Below, in pieces: positions 12,063 to 23,302 of a stretch of 64,000 nt of DNA. This stretch comes from Vitellaria paradoxa (Eukaryota; Streptophyta; Magnoliopsida; Ericales; Sapotaceae), in the NCBI GenBank assembly GCA_019916065.1, contig CM034236.1, positions 47,669,144 through 47,733,143 on the forward strand, written 5' to 3'. The position numbers and the translations under genes are program-made. How positions within the stretch are numbered: the stretch's first letter is position 1; each line of letters opens with the position of its first letter. The notes under the pieces were generated by a model. It was not told the DNA's origin. It made no database searches and worked only from the letters and a program-made list of their open reading frames with translations.

Positions 12063-14789
12063 TCCCGCTCGACGTTGAATCAATATGCTTAACCCAAAGT
12101 TCTTTCATTTTTGGTTTTTTTTTTTTTTTTTTTTCAATGATAAGAATTAAGAACAGTTCTATCAACAGAGATGGAAAAGGGCAAGATTTTTCCATGCCAG
12201 CTTGGGACAGCACTGTTCTAATCTTTTTGCGGTTTCGTACATTTAAATTTTGCAAGTTTCATAAATATATATATATATTTAGGTTCTTTAAACTTTGTAT
12301 TAGACACACTTAAATGTTAAATTTTTTTTATATTAATAATAAGGGTATAAAGATAATTAAAAGTATTGAATTAATCAAAAATTACTTTTTGGACAAAAAA
12401 TCTGACTAAAGAAGTCTAAATAAATGTAACACAAGTCTCAGAAGGTGTAAATGCATATTTATGAAAATTGTGGGGTCTAGGTCTATAAAACCCAAATCAT
12501 AAGGGGTGTAAATGAAATAACCCAAAAAAATATAAATGTATATAAACTATTAAATTTTAATCTAACGATTCGAATAACATTATATTTAAACTAACATTGA
12601 AAACCACGTTAGCCTCCAAATCGACAAAGCTGACTCCAAGCACATGTTTGGGCTCGTTTTCGGCCGCCATAGAGGACAACAATTTGGGCCTGAAATATTT
12701 GCGCGCGACAATACAAGTCCAAAAGAGGAAAAAGACAGTCCAGTAACCAGGAAAAGTCAGTCCAGCAACCTCAGCTCCAAGCCCACCCATGCCACACAAT
12801 GCCCCAGTCCAAAAATTAAGAAAAAAGTACCCCAGGCCTCGCCAATAGAGCAGCCACTACAGCCACACCAGGGCCCAAGGGGGATTGTGGGTTAACACAT
12901 TTTTAAACTTTTTTGTTTAATTTATTTTATATTTGTTATATTTATCAGAAAATGAATGTCTCTATTCAATTTAAATTAGAATAAAGAATAAATTACACCG
13001 TCCATTGATCAAATTTTCTCATGGCGCCATTGCCGATTATAGCATCAAACTCTCAGAGGATTATATTTCATATTATTAGAGTAATATCTTTTTTTTTTAA
13101 TTTTATATTATTAGGTTTTTTGTGTGTATAAATTAAAAATCATGCTAGATTTTTTTTTTATGTTTATTTTTTGACACAGACGTAAAAAACCTTCCGGTAG
13201 ACTAATTCAAAAAGGACCTACATGAATAATCTTTGGAAGCCGGAGTCTTTTTATTTCTGCCCGTTAGATGGATTGAACGGACGGCAAAGATTTAATACTT
13301 TTTTTTTTAACAAAGTTGGAAAGTTAGGTGAGGGATATATGGTAATACACGCACCTTAACTATCCAGATGTGGGATAGCCTGCCCACTGCAACCCCTCGA
13401 GCTGAGACCCAGATTAACCGAAGCAACCCATAAGGAGAATAGAATACTGGACGACACACGCACGCACATGTGAACAGAGTTTGTTTTTCCACATTTGATA
13501 TGAAAGCACGCTTCAAAGGTATTTAATTTGAATACACGTTTGATTTTAATCTATATAATAAAATAAGATGATTTTTAAAAATCCCCATCTCACAAATTAA
13601 GATCCAATAGTTAAAAATTATTTTTTCTTTCATTCAACGATTGAGATCATTTTTATATTTTTAACTTCTAACTCAATTCTTACTTTAATGGACTTCATTA
13701 CTATCTATCTTACAAAACGGTTGACCATTTTAAATTTTACATATTTTAAAGATGCAGATCATATGTAAATCAAAATTACCAACTTAAATTCTATCAATTG
13801 TGATTTCTAAGAAGTTAAACATTTCAAATTAAAATATCATAATTTATATTTCTTTTATGATACTTATAAAAAATTAATTAAAAAGAAAGAAAGATCAAAA
13901 CATTTGTAATAACTATTATGGATTAAAGTTTTAGAAGAAAATCAAAACCCACGTATTATATAAATTGATTTCCGCTGTGGACTTGAAAGCTATTTTTGTA
14001 TTATTTTCTTTTCAGCCAATGGCTGGTGAGAAGAGGTTGGGGGCTGGTGAGAGTATAGGCTATAGGATTGGGTCGGTAGAGTGTGGATTCGGGGCGGGTT
14101 CGAAGTTTACAGTGAAAAATTTATCGTAAAAATTGAAATGTAAAAAGTAATAGTTATAATTTTATCAATATTTATTAATTAAATTAAATTTATTTTAATA
14201 AAATTACAACTATTTAATCTTCGTACTTCAAGTTCTACGATGAATTTTTGACTATAGGCCTACAACCCATTGGAGGCTGGGGTTGCGGCTGGAGTGAAGG
14301 GATTGGGCTTGTGGTTATGGCTGCTTTATTGAATTATTATTTATCATCTAAAGGTCAAGCATGCTTACCCAAAATTTTCAACTCCTCCCAAATTCAATCC
14401 ACTAACACACTTACCACACAACACTGTACCATTAATTCTTAATTTTTTTTTAACAATCAAAATTCTTAATTTTTAATTAATTACAATGTCGCTCCCTCAT
14501 TTACAAAATGATTATTAAGAAATGAAAATACAACAAATTAAAATGAACACAAGGGGCTTACACTTGTTGTTAAGTTAGTAACTATTCAATCTGAATTATT
14601 GGATTAAGATTTAATGATTCAAATATATTATACATTTTTTAAATTAAAAATTTATAAATGTATTTAAACTGTTAAATTTTAATTTAACAGTCTAGCTCAA
14701 ATTGGCACTTGCATTAAGTTTAATGCAACCTTCTCGATTTAATTAAAATCACGTTTTTAATTGTTAAAAAAAAAATTCAATACTTAAGA

Positions 14790-14912
14790 GGTGTTTGGAC
14801 TGATAAAAAATTATAAAACTTGAAAGTTACAAATTCGTGATTCGTGCAATAAAATAAAAAAATAATTTTTAAAAATTTTTAATTTTTTTTATAAATTTTA
14901 AAATTCAAACAA
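14790..14912. mobile_element. Tourist-like MITE, family A copy
   Basis: Starts GAGGTGTTTGGACTGATAAA and ends with a degraded inverted counterpart (AAAATTCAAACAAGAGCTC). It contains the family word TTCGTGATTCGTGCAATAAA. Confidence 0.45.
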
Positions 14913-15760
14913 GAGCTCAGAAGTATTATTTAATTTAAAACTTGGGAATGCAAAGTGAAATTTACTCAAGTGTGAGCGTATTTGTACATTAGCTTCTCCT
15001 AAATAGTTAATTGAAAAAAAATAATGTAAAATGAGAAATATTAATAGAAGAATACATTTATCATGTTTTTACTCAATTAAATACAAATATATAAGCTCCG
15101 TTTGAAAGTCTTAATTTTAGTTGTTACTTTTTGTACATTAGATCAAAGTAAATAAGACTTTTTAATAAATTTTTGTTATTTTTAAGTGTCTAGTAAGAAA
15201 ATTTTCATTAAATTTTAATAATTGTTAAAAATTTTTAGTAACTTTTAATAATTTTAAGTATTTTTTAATTACTTTCGAGTTGAACAAATTACCGCACTTG
15301 AATATAAAAAAAAAAAAAAAAAGACCCAAATTAGGGACTTATTAACCATTCCAGAATCAAAATTTGATCATTTTTATTAAAAATTGAATTGCCAAACAAA
15401 GCCATAATTATATAGAGACATTCATATAACAACATAACTCGTTGATTTAACATTTATATATTTTTAATTGTGAAATATATTCAATAGTTAAAATTATTTC
15501 TTTTTTCTCTTCACTTTAATTATTTTTTTAATCATTTTACATAAAAATATAATCACTCGCTCTTCTCACATATTTTTTAAATACTTTTCATATATGAAAG
15601 TTTTCAAATTAATATTTAAAAAAATATAATAATATTTATAATAAATAATAAAATTTTATAGCATTATTAAACATTGAATGAATATTTACTTTATAAATTT
15701 AAATTTCAAATATTTACACGTAAACTTACAATTCTGTGCCTCTAAGCGCGTAGAATTACT

Positions 15761-16795
15761 AACACTAGACGAAACAGCACAAGTAAAGCAGAGGCAGTGT
15801 CATTACTGCAAACATGACAATAGGCCTAGTTGCAGATCAAACCTCACTGGGTATCCATCACAGTTCACGGATAACACCGCGAGCTGAAAAGAAGCCTTAA
15901 TAGGAATTAAGGACAGGCTATGGTGGCAGTGGTGGTGGGGACGGGGGAAGGCTTTTTCATTTGCGGGATTGAAAGGGACAAGCATTAAGGCCACCATCAA
16001 GCTACCCACTGAAAGCAGGACCCTAGAACACAGATTTAACGGGCAAGGAATTCAAAACTGAACATTCCCTCAAATCAGACAACAATTGACGGAGCTAATT
16101 GAAAGTGTTCATTTTTGGAGTAGGAGACAATGACATTTAAACAAGAGAAAAGAAAAGAACAAAGAAAAGACTTGCAAAGAATCAAATAACGTTGGGCATC
16201 ATGAATTTTGAAAACAGAGCACCAACTCCTCGTAAACCCACAACTGATGGTTTGAATTCCTAGCCGTTACAATCCGCATAAAGAAATAAAACCCAGGAAT
16301 AAATGTTCCAAGGAGAAAAAGGAAGGCAGAACCTTGCACACTCATTCAAAGTTCTAGATGGAAAAGAAATTCTCTGTTTTTCAATGGCCTTTTCTTACAG
16401 TGATCGGACACCAAAAAAAAAAAAAAAAAAGAAAGAAAAAAAAGAAGCAAGAAGAAAAAGAAGTAATTAATGACAGCCATATGGACATAAACAAACTCAA
16501 ACTGCTGCAAAGTTAGCAAGCTATAAGATAGTTTTTTCTTTCAAAAGAACACCATAAAGGCCTACATCTATAGTGGTATGCTTTAAATGCCAGACATGTA
16601 AATTGACAAACAGGGGAAACTTTAATTAGACTAAGACCAGGTTTCCTTTTCCTGCCTGAACAGGGGGAAGCTCCCAAAAGAGATCATTAATGGCGGATTT
16701 GAGTATTAAAGATATTTTCCACAGTAGAAAGAAAGGGGGGAAAAAAAGATGAATGTGGAAAAAAAGGAAAAACCAATTTTTCAGCCCAAACCCAA
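15761..16795 (-). other. 3' flank and probable 3' UTR of the GRAS gene
   Basis: The sequence is less AT-rich than the desert and lies directly downstream of the GRAS stop codon. Short frames exist on both strands, but none resembles a known protein. It probably holds the 3' UTR and nearby flanking DNA. A poly-A run interrupts it at 16411-16443. The transcript end is not determinable from sequence alone. Confidence 0.4.
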
Positions 16796-18603
16796 TCAAC
16801 GCCACGAAGAAACAGTGAGAAGTGGGACTTTGTTCCAAGCTAGAGAGAGAAACCCCGGTGGTTTGGATTCAATCAGCGAGTACAACGAACTGTAATTGTA
16901 GTTCCAGAGAAGAATCTCCGCTTGACTCCTTGCGTAATGGCTGAGGGATACAGACTCAAAACCAGTGCTCTCCATTAACACCCTCCACCGTTCCATGTCC
17001 TCCATGCGTTCTCTGCTGGTTCCGGGCTTGTCCAGCTGCAACTACGCCAGCTATTCGCCTTCCGAGGAGTAGTCTTTCCAGTTCATGCCTCTCCGGTGAG
17101 TCTCGGGAGAAGTTGGGTTCAAGCGACTCGAACATGGCCGAGTAGTACACCAAGGCGTTCTTGAACCGCCGGGGAAACTCGACCCGGTTCAAACTCGCTT
17201 CGTACTCCCCAAGAGTGACTATGCTTGGGTTCAAAGATTTGGCCAATCTAAGCGCAGTCTCGACGCCGGCGTCAGTCTCGTCCAGGAGGTTGTAGAGCTG
17301 GAGCATGAAGTTCGCTGCCAAAACTTCATCCGGATCCACCCGAAAGCTCGACGCGTTAAGATCCTGGATTGGAGTCAAAACGGGTTCGAACTCAAAGTTC
17401 AGACCAAGAAGCTCAGCGAAATCACGGAGACGATTTCCGGTGGCAACCAGCGCCGCCGAAGGAGATTTCCCCAGTAACCGGTGCTGGAATGCCGGATATA
17501 CGAATCGTTTCCGGTTTTCCGGCGGGTCGGGTGGCAAGAGCCTGTAAGAGGGCCGCCCACTGTACACCTTGGACGATTCCGAAATCGACTATGTGGATCT
17601 TCGTCGCTCTCTCCGTGGCTTCGAGGATTGCTTGGTTTGCCGTCAAATGGGCGAACTTCGAATAGGGACAAGCATCGTTTAAGGCTTTGTACGAGAGCAA
17701 GAACTCCTCCGAAGTGGTCTCAAAGATTGTTGGAGTCTTCTCTGGGAGGTGTGAGACTCTGCTGTAGAGAGCTTCAATGAAGTAAAACGCTACCCTCTCC
17801 GTCGGATCTCCGTTCTCGCCAACCGATTCCTTGAGTCGAATCAGCGATTTCACAGCCTTATCGGGTTCAGACTCCGCTAGTCGGGCACAATCAATTAGAT
17901 ATTTTAGCAACGGTTTTGACGACTCCGATTCCGGTGAACTCGAAGAGGCACCGGCGACGGCGTCGTTCTTCGGCGAAACGGTGGCTGGTTTGGGATCTTT
18001 GGACGAGGGTTGCGGAGGCTGAGGCGGCGAAGTTGGTACCCATGGAGTAGTAGCCTGGGGTTGGAGAAGGTTAGCATTCTTCTGAGTATCTGAGAAGATC
18101 ACTCGATTGAGATCGGACGGTGGAGATGAGGCTATGCTAAGCCGAGTCGGGCAAGAAGCAAACGGATCGGCGCCATAGAGGGTAAAATCAGCGTTGCTCT
18201 GCCACGCTTCGCAGCTGGAGGGAAGATTTGAACTCTCCGTCGAATCTCCACCACCACCCATCAGACTCTCCATCCACTCGTCGGAATCGAAGTCTCCGGC
18301 CGAACCGCCGCCGAAATCGGCCAACCTGAAAGCAGCCGACTGGTGCTCCAAGGTGGGGAACTGAAACCCAGTTTCGCCGCCATCCGGCCCTCCGGCGACC
18401 TGAAACGGCTCCGCAAATTCGTAACCCATAGTCGGGCTACTGGAGAGAGTCTGATGGGTAGTGCTCCATGGGCTGAGACAGAAGGAATTCACACCGACTA
18501 GTTGTTGCTGTTGCTGCTGCTGCTGCTCTTGCTGTTGCTTCTGCTTGATCACTTGTTGAGCGATTGCCATTAGATTTCCACTGTCCGCACACATATATGC
18601 CAT
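16796..18603 (-). CDS. SCL7: GRAS transcription factor, SCL4/SCL7 type, with two frameshifts
   Basis: A single-exon gene. Start chosen at [20 protein letters not shown], as in SCL4/SCL7 proteins; an ATG eight codons upstream (18627) is possible. Order: N-terminal region with a polyQ tract, low-complexity Ser/Pro/Asp linker, leucine-rich repeat I ([16 protein letters not shown]), VHIID-type motif ([15 protein letters not shown], about residue 334), leucine-rich repeat II, PFYRE-type region ([20 protein letters not shown]), and a C-terminal SAW motif ([10 protein letters not shown] ... [11 protein letters not shown] ... LLTVSSWR). The frame breaks twice: an apparent extra T near 17475-17477 and an extra base near 17030-17040. 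Without them the span is 1806 nt, or 601 residues, of family-like length. Read literally, translation stops after about 393 residues, losing the C-terminal third of the GRAS domain. GRAS proteins are nuclear regulators; SCL4/7 members are linked to abiotic stress responses, so the role here is family inference. Confidence 0.88.
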
Positions 18604-18883
18604 TCTCCGGCCAAATCTCGCGGGCAAAACTCCACTTACATCACCAGAATTGCATCTCAGTAGTTACGTTGTTAAAAAACAATCAGATTTACATATATAC
18701 AACAATGATTTTTTCTACAGAGACAAAAGCGCCTCCGAGAGAGAGAGAGAGAGAGAGGTAAGGGGATTTCAGCAGCAAAGTGATGGATTGCTTTAAAAAA
18801 CGAAAGCTCAATCGCAAGAGGATGAGAAAGACTAGCGCTGATTAAAGTTGTCCGCTCGAAAATGAACCAAATGGGAGCACTTT

Positions 18884-18893
18884 TATATATATT
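18884..18893 (-). promoter_or_regulatory. TATA box of the GRAS gene
   Basis: The minus strand reads ATATATATAAAAGTGC, a strong TATA consensus about 285 nt upstream of the chosen ATG. This would give a leader of about 250 nt that includes a (CT)n tract (18739-18756). A longer (CT)n tract (18911-18940) lies just upstream of the TATA box, as is common in plant core promoters. Confidence 0.6.
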
Positions 18894-18908
18894 TGTGCTG
18901 CTGACCGC

Positions 18909-18944
<36 letters not shown>

Positions 18945-19087
18945 TAAAAAGAGCCGTAAAAGCATTTCCTGAGTGTAAAAATGTTCAAATTGATAGAAAC
19001 CCTACTGCTGCGACGACGACGACTACTACTAGTGAGTAGGTTTTTGGTAGGGCTGCGTGCCCCGAGTCACATTTTGTGAGGCGTGAC

Positions 19088-19165
19088 TGACGTGGCTCCC
19101 ATAAGGAAGTGGGACCCAATTGGTCTCCTCGATTTGACAACACCAGCGTCATTAGCCTCCACGTG
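19088..19165. promoter_or_regulatory. ACGT-core elements upstream of the GRAS gene
   Basis: TGACGTGGC lies at 19088-19096 and a palindromic G-box CACGTG at 19160-19165, about 200-280 bp upstream of the TATA box in a GC-richer block (19080-19270). Such motifs bind bZIP/bHLH factors, often in ABA, light or stress responses. Direct relevance to this gene is inference. Confidence 0.45.
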
Positions 19166-21173
19166 TACCACCTTCCACCTCCCGCTCTGTTCGGGCCACT
19201 GTGCAGCCTCCCAGTTTGGCCTGCTCCCCTACGGTTTTGGTCGCCTCACTGTCAGTCTAATTGGTTGGTTTGGAGCTGTTGTATATCTTTACAGAAGTCA
19301 CTAAAATTCCCACAAAGAGTGCCAGACTATAAAGTGAGAAAAATTAAGATGAAAAATGGTTTAGAAAAATTGTTGTGTTCAGTGTATATCGATTAAATTA
19401 TATTTTTTAGAGATGAATAGTAAAATTTTATCTTGATAGATTGAATATTCGTTTGGACTAGACTTAAAATTTTAGATAGTTATAACTTTTTTATACTACA
19501 ATCCATCCAAAACCGATTATAGAAACTATTTGAACGAAAATCGATCACGCGACTCCGTCGAAACGATTTCTATAATCTTTTTGAACGATTTTAAAAACGT
19601 CACAAAAAACGTCAAAATAGGTGTCATTGGGCAGCTTGAGAATCCATAGTGAGAATGGTAAAAAATTTTTGCTATTTGATTAACCGAATTTTAGTTATTG
19701 AGTTTTTTTTTTAAAGATTTTGAACGTTTTTTGAATTTTAAGAAAGTAGGAATGTATAAAGTTTCATAAACATTTTTAGATGTTTCAGAGATTTTTAGAT
19801 ATTTCCATCAAACTTTGGTGCACCTAAACGCACCCAAAATTTAAATTTTAAAAAAATAATAAATATATTATTTTACTAATTTTATATTATTTTTTATTAA
19901 AATTATTATAGAGTAAGAAAACTAATTTAAGAGTGTAAAAATTTCCACTCTTAAATTTCTTATTCCGCGCTATATGAATTAAAAACTGTAATTTTTACAA
20001 CTTTATACTAATTTTTATAATTCTAAACACCCTAATATATAAATTAGTAATTTTTAAAAAAAAATTTAATTTTACCTCATTCCGCTTCAGTTTACCTTAT
20101 TTATTATTTTTATTATTAAAATTATTTTTTGACAAACAGATATTTACTTTTTTACATTTTATTCATTAAAAATAAAATAAATTTATTATTTTTTTCTCCT
20201 ATGGCAATTCAAGTTCCAAACATAAAAGTTAAAAATTAGAGGGTGGGAATGACAATGCAAATTATTAGTTGTATTTTTTGATAAACTTACCAAGTCGACA
20301 TGACATATATACACTATTTGTTATATGGATAAATTATTAGAGATAATAGCTAATCGTAAGAATTAATAAAATTTTATGTTTGGTAATTTTTTATTTTTTA
20401 AAATGCCATTCGACCTCTAATTAAATTCAAATTTCAAATTGGATAATTTTTAAAAACTATCCTTAATTAAATTATTTTTAAAAATTTAAAATTTTAACCA
20501 CCAAAATTATTTTACTTTTATACACCTAACTAAATTATACAAATAAAATGACAACTACATACAATGTGTATGCAAACTTCTACTCATCGTATAACGGCAC
20601 ACATTAATTTTTAAAAATAAAATAAGTATGTAAAATAATAACATTATATGACTCATGTAATTAAAACTAAATTTATTGAGCATCTTATATTTTCTCAACC
20701 AAATTTTAAAAAAAAAAAAATCATCTTTTGAAGAATTGTAGTTCAAACTTTTCATTTCTGTACAAAGGTTGGTCAAATGATAAGTTTTCATAACTAATTT
20801 CATGAGTTGGGTGTCGTTTAAAAGTTTAAATTTTAGTAATTTTTTATATTTTTATCAAAAATTACTAGTAATAATTTTTGATACATTTAGTGAAACAAGT
20901 AGTAATTTTTGATAATTTTAAACAATTTTTTGTAACTTTTAAGTGTGGATAAAATATTTGATAAATTTTGACAATTTTAAGTAATTTTTGATAATTATTA
21001 ATAATTTTTGATAACCTTTCAGTTAAAAAATTACTATAACTGAAAAAAAATGATAAATTAATAGCTTACCAATTATTCAATAAACAAAAGTTGGATAGTT
21101 TTTTTTTTTTTTGGCTTAAACTTGTGCCTCCACGCCTTGTGGCTCCAAACTGTTAGTCAAGGTCAAATCAGGC

Positions 21174-21440
21174 TTCCCCCGGAAGGGGTAGTCGAGTTGG
21201 TTCGGATGGCGGGCTGAAGGACCTGGGACCAATAGGTCCCGGGTTCAACTTTTCTTGGGAGTAGTCCTTCTTCTAATTGTGGAATGTCATCTAACAGTCT
21301 TCTTGGCTGAGCCGATCAACCAGGGCTTGTCTAGGTTGGTTTACCTGCTCGTGATTCTTTGCCGACTAGGGTCACAGGACGGCTTTCACCCGATGCACAC
21401 CTATGAGTAGCGGTTGCAGGTTTCTCTCCGACCCTAGAAT
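21174..21440 (+). mobile_element. tRNA-derived SINE with 12-bp target duplication
   Basis: Element of 267 bp flanked by a perfect 12-bp direct repeat GTCAAATCAGGC (21162-21173 and 21441-21452). The head has a pol III A box (TAGTCGAGTTGGT, about 21189) and a B box (GGGTTCAACTT, about 21240) in tRNA-like order and spacing, then an unrelated body of about 190 bp ending ACCCTAGAAT. This is the structure of a tRNA-head SINE inserted by target-primed reverse transcription. The perfect duplication suggests recent insertion. It lacks an obvious long poly-A/T tail, which is atypical for many plant SINEs. Confidence 0.85.
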
Positions 21441-22032
21441 GTCAAATCAGGCGGTATCAAATTAACTATTTGGGAGTCCTCAAGAGAAGGAAAAAGTAAA
21501 AAGAAAAAATTGGATTCAAAATTTTTTATATTATTTTTATTTTTAATTTTGTTTTTGGGGTATCTTCTGAGTACATTATTTGTTAAAACTTCTCAAGCAG
21601 CAGTTATATGTGCAATAAATGGGACCATTTTAAATAACACATAAAAATAAAATAAATTTTATTAAAAATTTGAAGCGAAATTAAAATATTATAAAATTTT
21701 TAATATAATGCAGAATATTTTAAATTTTAACTTAAAAATAAATTTTCAATCTGTTTGAGATAACGAATTGCATAACTCTTTAAATAATAAGTTAAGACAA
21801 CTATTATGTTATTAATTTGAAACTATTGATTATTAATATCCATTAAATATATTTTTTAATTAGTGTAAGTCATTTATAGAATTAAAAATTATATCATTAG
21901 TGAAATAAAAGAAATTAAATTCATTTAATAAATATATTATAAATGTTCTTACTAGATATTGTTTATATAAATTAGGATAAGTTACAAAATCATTTGAGAT
22001 TAAAACAGGTATTAAAATTAAAGAATTGATAA

Positions 22033-22066
<34 letters not shown>

Positions 22067-22533
22067 TAAATTTGAGACCTTCTGAACTGGAGGATCTTAA
22101 ACGATTACTCTAAAAGAAGTCTATTGCTCTAATCGCCCTGAGTCAGACCTCGAGATAATTCCACAGATCGATTTTTCAAGTTTAATTAAATATATTATTT
22201 CTTGTATGTTCCAAAAAAGTTAGTTTAAAATTTTAAATTAACTAATTTTATTAATAGTGGCAGCTTCTGTTAATGTATTTTGCCAAAATTTCTAACTTTT
22301 ATATTTATTCAATTTATCGTTATATTTCTCATAATTCAGTAAATATATTAAATTATTATTTATTTTAAATTTTTATCAAATGATATTAATTTTAAATCAT
22401 ATTTACTATGAATATTTCGAGCAGGCATAATTTGATTTTTTAGAAAACGATATTAATATTCAAATTTCAGAATTTCACACATTACCCTCTTTCTGATTTT
22501 TGAAATATTAGAAATTAAAATTAAAAATGGTAA

Positions 22534-22847
22534 GGTGTGATTTGGTTTGTATTTTTATGTTTTATTTTCTATTTTTTGTTTTACGTTTTGAAAATTTCAA
22601 AATGAGGAAAAAATAAAAAACCCGTGTGGTTTGGCATTTTTTTTTTCTGTTTTAAGATTTTTTTTTATTTTAGATTGAAGACGTTCAAAATGATTTTTTG
22701 TTATTTTACATTTTAAGTGTAAACTTATTTTCTATTTCTTAAAATAGATTTTGAGAACACAAGTTAACAAATATATTTCGAGCTATTTTTTATTGTAAAA
22801 AATATAAAATATAAAATAAACTAAAAACAGATATACCGAACAATACC
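22534..22847. mobile_element. Tourist-like MITE, family B copy 2
   Basis: Flanked by TAA on both sides. Starts GGTGTGATTTGGTTTG and ends ACCGAACAATACC. A family A copy begins three bases after its right end (22851), apparently sharing the TAA. Confidence 0.65.
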
Positions 22848-22850
22848 TAA

Positions 22851-23030
22851 GGCTCCATTTAATTTGTTATAATCTTTTAAAAATCATTAAAAATTTTTAA
22901 AAATTATTAACATTTTATCTTATAGTATGAATTATAAATTTATAATTCATCCCACTTTATTTTGCTTAATTTTATGTTATATCACCACAAATATACAATC
23001 CCATTTTTATCACTTTTTTATCTCCTGTTG
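22851..23030. mobile_element. Tourist-like MITE, family A copy
   Basis: Starts GGCTCCATTTAATTTGTTAT directly after the TAA that borders the family B element. It contains the family words TATGAATTATAAATTTATAA and TTTTTATCACTTTTT. The right end is uncertain. Confidence 0.45.
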
Positions 23031-23039
23031 TTTTCAATT

Positions 23040-23302
23040 TCGTTTGGGACGGGTAGATATTTCGAACTTGACGTTGCCATCAGATGACGTCATTTGATGC
23101 TATCTTCTGGGAAGAAGCGAAGGGAAATCGCCACCGCTCGTTTCGAAGATCGTGCGCCTTTGATCAGCACAGCCGTAGGCCCATGAAAGCCCCGAAACGC
23201 CGTCATATATCGAATCTTGTACCTTTACCACTGGGAAACCACTTTCGCTTCGCCTACGTGGCATCTAGTGGAACTGCACCAGTAGAAAATGGAGGGCATT
23301 AA
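23040..23302. other. GC-richer island with CRE-like palindrome
   Basis: About 260 bp of higher GC than its surroundings. It contains the palindrome TGACGTCA (23085-23092) and CCTACGTGGC near 23257. A 72-codon frame runs through it on the + strand, but the peptide resembles nothing I know. It may be a relic of a promoter or gene 5' end. It ends in a poly-A run. Confidence 0.4.

Larger units (their letters stand above)
10600..15760. other. Intergenic region
   Basis: No gene supported. It contains a family D MITE (10930-11172), a G homopolymer of about 15 at 11281-11296, an inverted-repeat pair (11318-11375 with 12005-12062), a family A MITE near 14790 and a possible family D remnant (14100-14258). 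Two moderately GC-richer patches (12600-12895, 13310-13510) have short open frames that I do not recognise. The remainder is AT-rich low-complexity sequence. Confidence 0.6.

Noticed and set aside
11906..12313. 135-codon + strand frame and 108-codon minus frame overlapping it
   Set aside because: They span one arm of the inverted-repeat element and poly-T/A runs. The peptides are low-complexity and unlike any family.
12644..12895. 83-codon + strand frame rich in Pro, Gln and Lys
   Set aside because: Possibly a retroelement fragment, but no diagnostic motif is present and no adjoining coding sequence was found.
16956..17567. A separate second GRAS gene overlapping the first
   Set aside because: The frame starts with non-homologous residues and then continues the same GRAS domain without overlap, as expected for one gene broken by an indel.
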